This document shows positions 62,928-64,000 of a DNA stretch of 64,000 bases, one piece after another. Each line of letters opens with the position of its first letter. The stretch's first letter is position 1. A model generated the notes under the pieces. It did not search any database. It saw nothing but the letters and a program-made list of their open reading frames with translations, and was not told the origin of the DNA. Source of the DNA: Sitta carolinensis. Taxonomy: Eukaryota; Chordata; Aves; Passeriformes; Sittidae. A program made the position numbers and the translations under genes. The DNA is taken from assembly GCA_032173965.1 (NCBI GenBank), contig CM063283.1, forward strand, positions 15,790,501 through 15,854,500, read 5' to 3'.

Positions 62928-63110
62928 GGTGGGAGGCGTGGTTAGGACTCGGGAAGGGCCATGGGATGGAGAAGATCTCCACGCACCACGACCCCGGTGC
63001 AGCCAGCGAGTAGGAGAGTCGCCAGCCGCTTATCCATATATAGCCCAGGGAGGAGGAGAAGGAGGGAGGGTGGAGGGGCGGGCCCGGCCCGGCCCGGCCC
63101 ATCCCATCAC
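62928..63110 (-). promoter_or_regulatory. DGAT2: DGAT2 core promoter: TATA box, GC box, 5' UTR
   Basis: On the minus strand, CTATATATGG lies at 63034-63043, about 110 bp before the ATG, which predicts a 5' UTR of roughly 80 nt. A GC box (GGGGCGGG on the plus strand) sits at 63075-63082. Four GGCCC units follow at 63081-63100. The CpG-rich stretch runs from about 62490 to 63230. A TATA promoter fits a tissue-regulated lipid gene. The TSS position is inferred from TATA spacing. Confidence 0.7.
63081..63100. repeat. (GGCCC)4 short tandem repeat upstream of DGAT2
   Basis: Four perfect GGCCC units directly upstream of the GC and TATA boxes. Copy number may vary between individuals. Confidence 0.85.
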
Positions 63111-63269
63111 ATCACAACAGGGTGCCCGGGTCTCTCAGCCAGACATGGGGGTGGGCGCGGAGGAAAGGTCTTGGCTCCCGCGATGCAGCTTTCTGCATGG
63201 GATCGGGATTCGGGAGCGTAGAGAGCAAGCAGAGGCCCAACTCCTATGCAGGCTGCTTCATGCCCTGTT
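63111..63269. other. Upstream flank of DGAT2
   Basis: GC-rich and CpG-containing sequence between the promoter and the CR1 copy. No gene is recognised. Confidence 0.6.
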
Positions 63270-64000
63270 TTATAGAATCACAGAACGGTTTGGATTGGCA
63301 CAGACGTTAAGACACATTCATTTCCAGCGCCCTGCCGTGGGCAGGGTCACCTTCCACTAGACCAGCTTGTTCTGAGCCACATTCAACCTGGTCTTGAGCA
63401 CTTTCAGGAATGGGGCAGCCACTGCTGCTCTGGGGAACCTGTGCCAGACCCTCACCGCCATCACAGCCAAGAATTTCTCCCTGATACCCCTTCTAACCCT
63501 GCCCTCTGGCAGTGGAAAGCCATTCCCCCTTGTTCTGTCATTCCAGGCCCTTGTCCAAAGTCCCTCTCCAGCTCTTGGAGCCTCTTTAGGGACTGGCAGG
63601 GCCTCTAAGGTCTCCCCTGAGTCTTCTCTTGTCCAGACTGAACACCCCCAGCTCTCCCAGCCTATCTCCAGAGCAGCAGGGCTCCAGCCCCCAGAGCATC
63701 TCCACGACCTCCTCTGGACACACTCCAGCAGCTCCATGTCATTCTGATGCTGGACACCAGAGCTGGAGGCAGCACTGCAGGTAGGGTCTCACTTGAGTGG
63801 GGCAGAGGGACAGAATCCCCTCTCCCCTGCTCCCCATACTGTGGGATCAGCCCAGCACACAGGGGCTTCTGGGCTGGCAGAACACATGGCTGGGGCATGT
63901 TCAGTTTCTTGTTCACCGGCACCCCCAAGTCCTCATATTCAGGGCTGCTCTCAACCCATTCTCCTCCCTCCTTGGTGGGGAGGGGATCACCCCATTCCTC
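63270..64000 (-). repeat. CR1 LINE 3' region, running to the window edge
   Basis: TATAGAATCACAGAACGGTT, TTCCACTAGACCAGCTTGTT, GGGGCAGCCACTGCTGCTCT and CTTGTCCAGACTGAACACCC. At more than 700 bp it is the longest 3' CR1 copy here. It ends 170 bp from the DGAT2 (GGCCC)4 repeat. Confidence 0.9.

Noticed and set aside
1..64000. tRNA, rRNA, snoRNA, microRNA or CRISPR features
   Set aside because: No A/B-box pairs, box C/D or H/ACA arrangement, regular spaced repeats or long hairpins were recognised by eye. A covariance-model scan would be the decisive test.

Overview
The window is nuclear DNA from a bird. It holds two vertebrate genes with canonical GT-AG introns and many fragments of CR1, the main avian LINE, most of them ending in the usual 3' tail (a 'TTCCAACCCAAACCATTCTATGA'-like sequence). 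It also holds solo LTRs and two CpG-rich promoters. The species cannot be read from the sequence alone. There are no bacterial-type genes, CRISPR arrays, rRNAs or recognisable tRNAs.

Both genes lie on the minus strand, head to tail. From right to left: (1) DGAT2, complete, with its start codon at 62927, stop at 42058 and eight coding exons that splice into an intact 358-residue diacylglycerol O-acyltransferase 2. A TATA box and a GC box lie upstream, near 63040. (2) An intergenic stretch of about 11.6 kb (30421-42057) made mostly of CR1 fragments, one solo LTR and degenerate C/A-rich tandem repeats. (3) The CpG-island promoter and first six coding exons of UVRAG (29961 down to 5715). The rest of UVRAG lies beyond the left edge, inside a long intron. 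DGAT2 followed by UVRAG on the same strand is also the gene order in mammals.

The products work separately. DGAT2 makes triacylglycerol at the ER and lipid droplet. UVRAG is a subunit of the Beclin 1-VPS34 complex in autophagy and endosome maturation. The part encoded here is its N-terminus and C2-type region.

The rest is transposon history. Three solo LTRs of one family (828-1125, 22447-22744, 30796-31093) each measure 298 bp and each sit between a perfect 6-bp target duplication. One is inserted in a CR1, which is itself inserted in a tandem repeat. A second, unrelated LTR-like element lies at about 21708-22109. A decayed CR1 reverse-transcriptase segment lies at 25886-26720.

No new biological system is evident. 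The points most worth a second look are a 17-bp perfect hairpin in DGAT2 intron 1, paired CACGTG motifs and a divergent CCAAT array at the UVRAG promoter, a strong-Kozak ORF pointing away from UVRAG, the nested insertion, and the short N-terminus of the DGAT2 protein.
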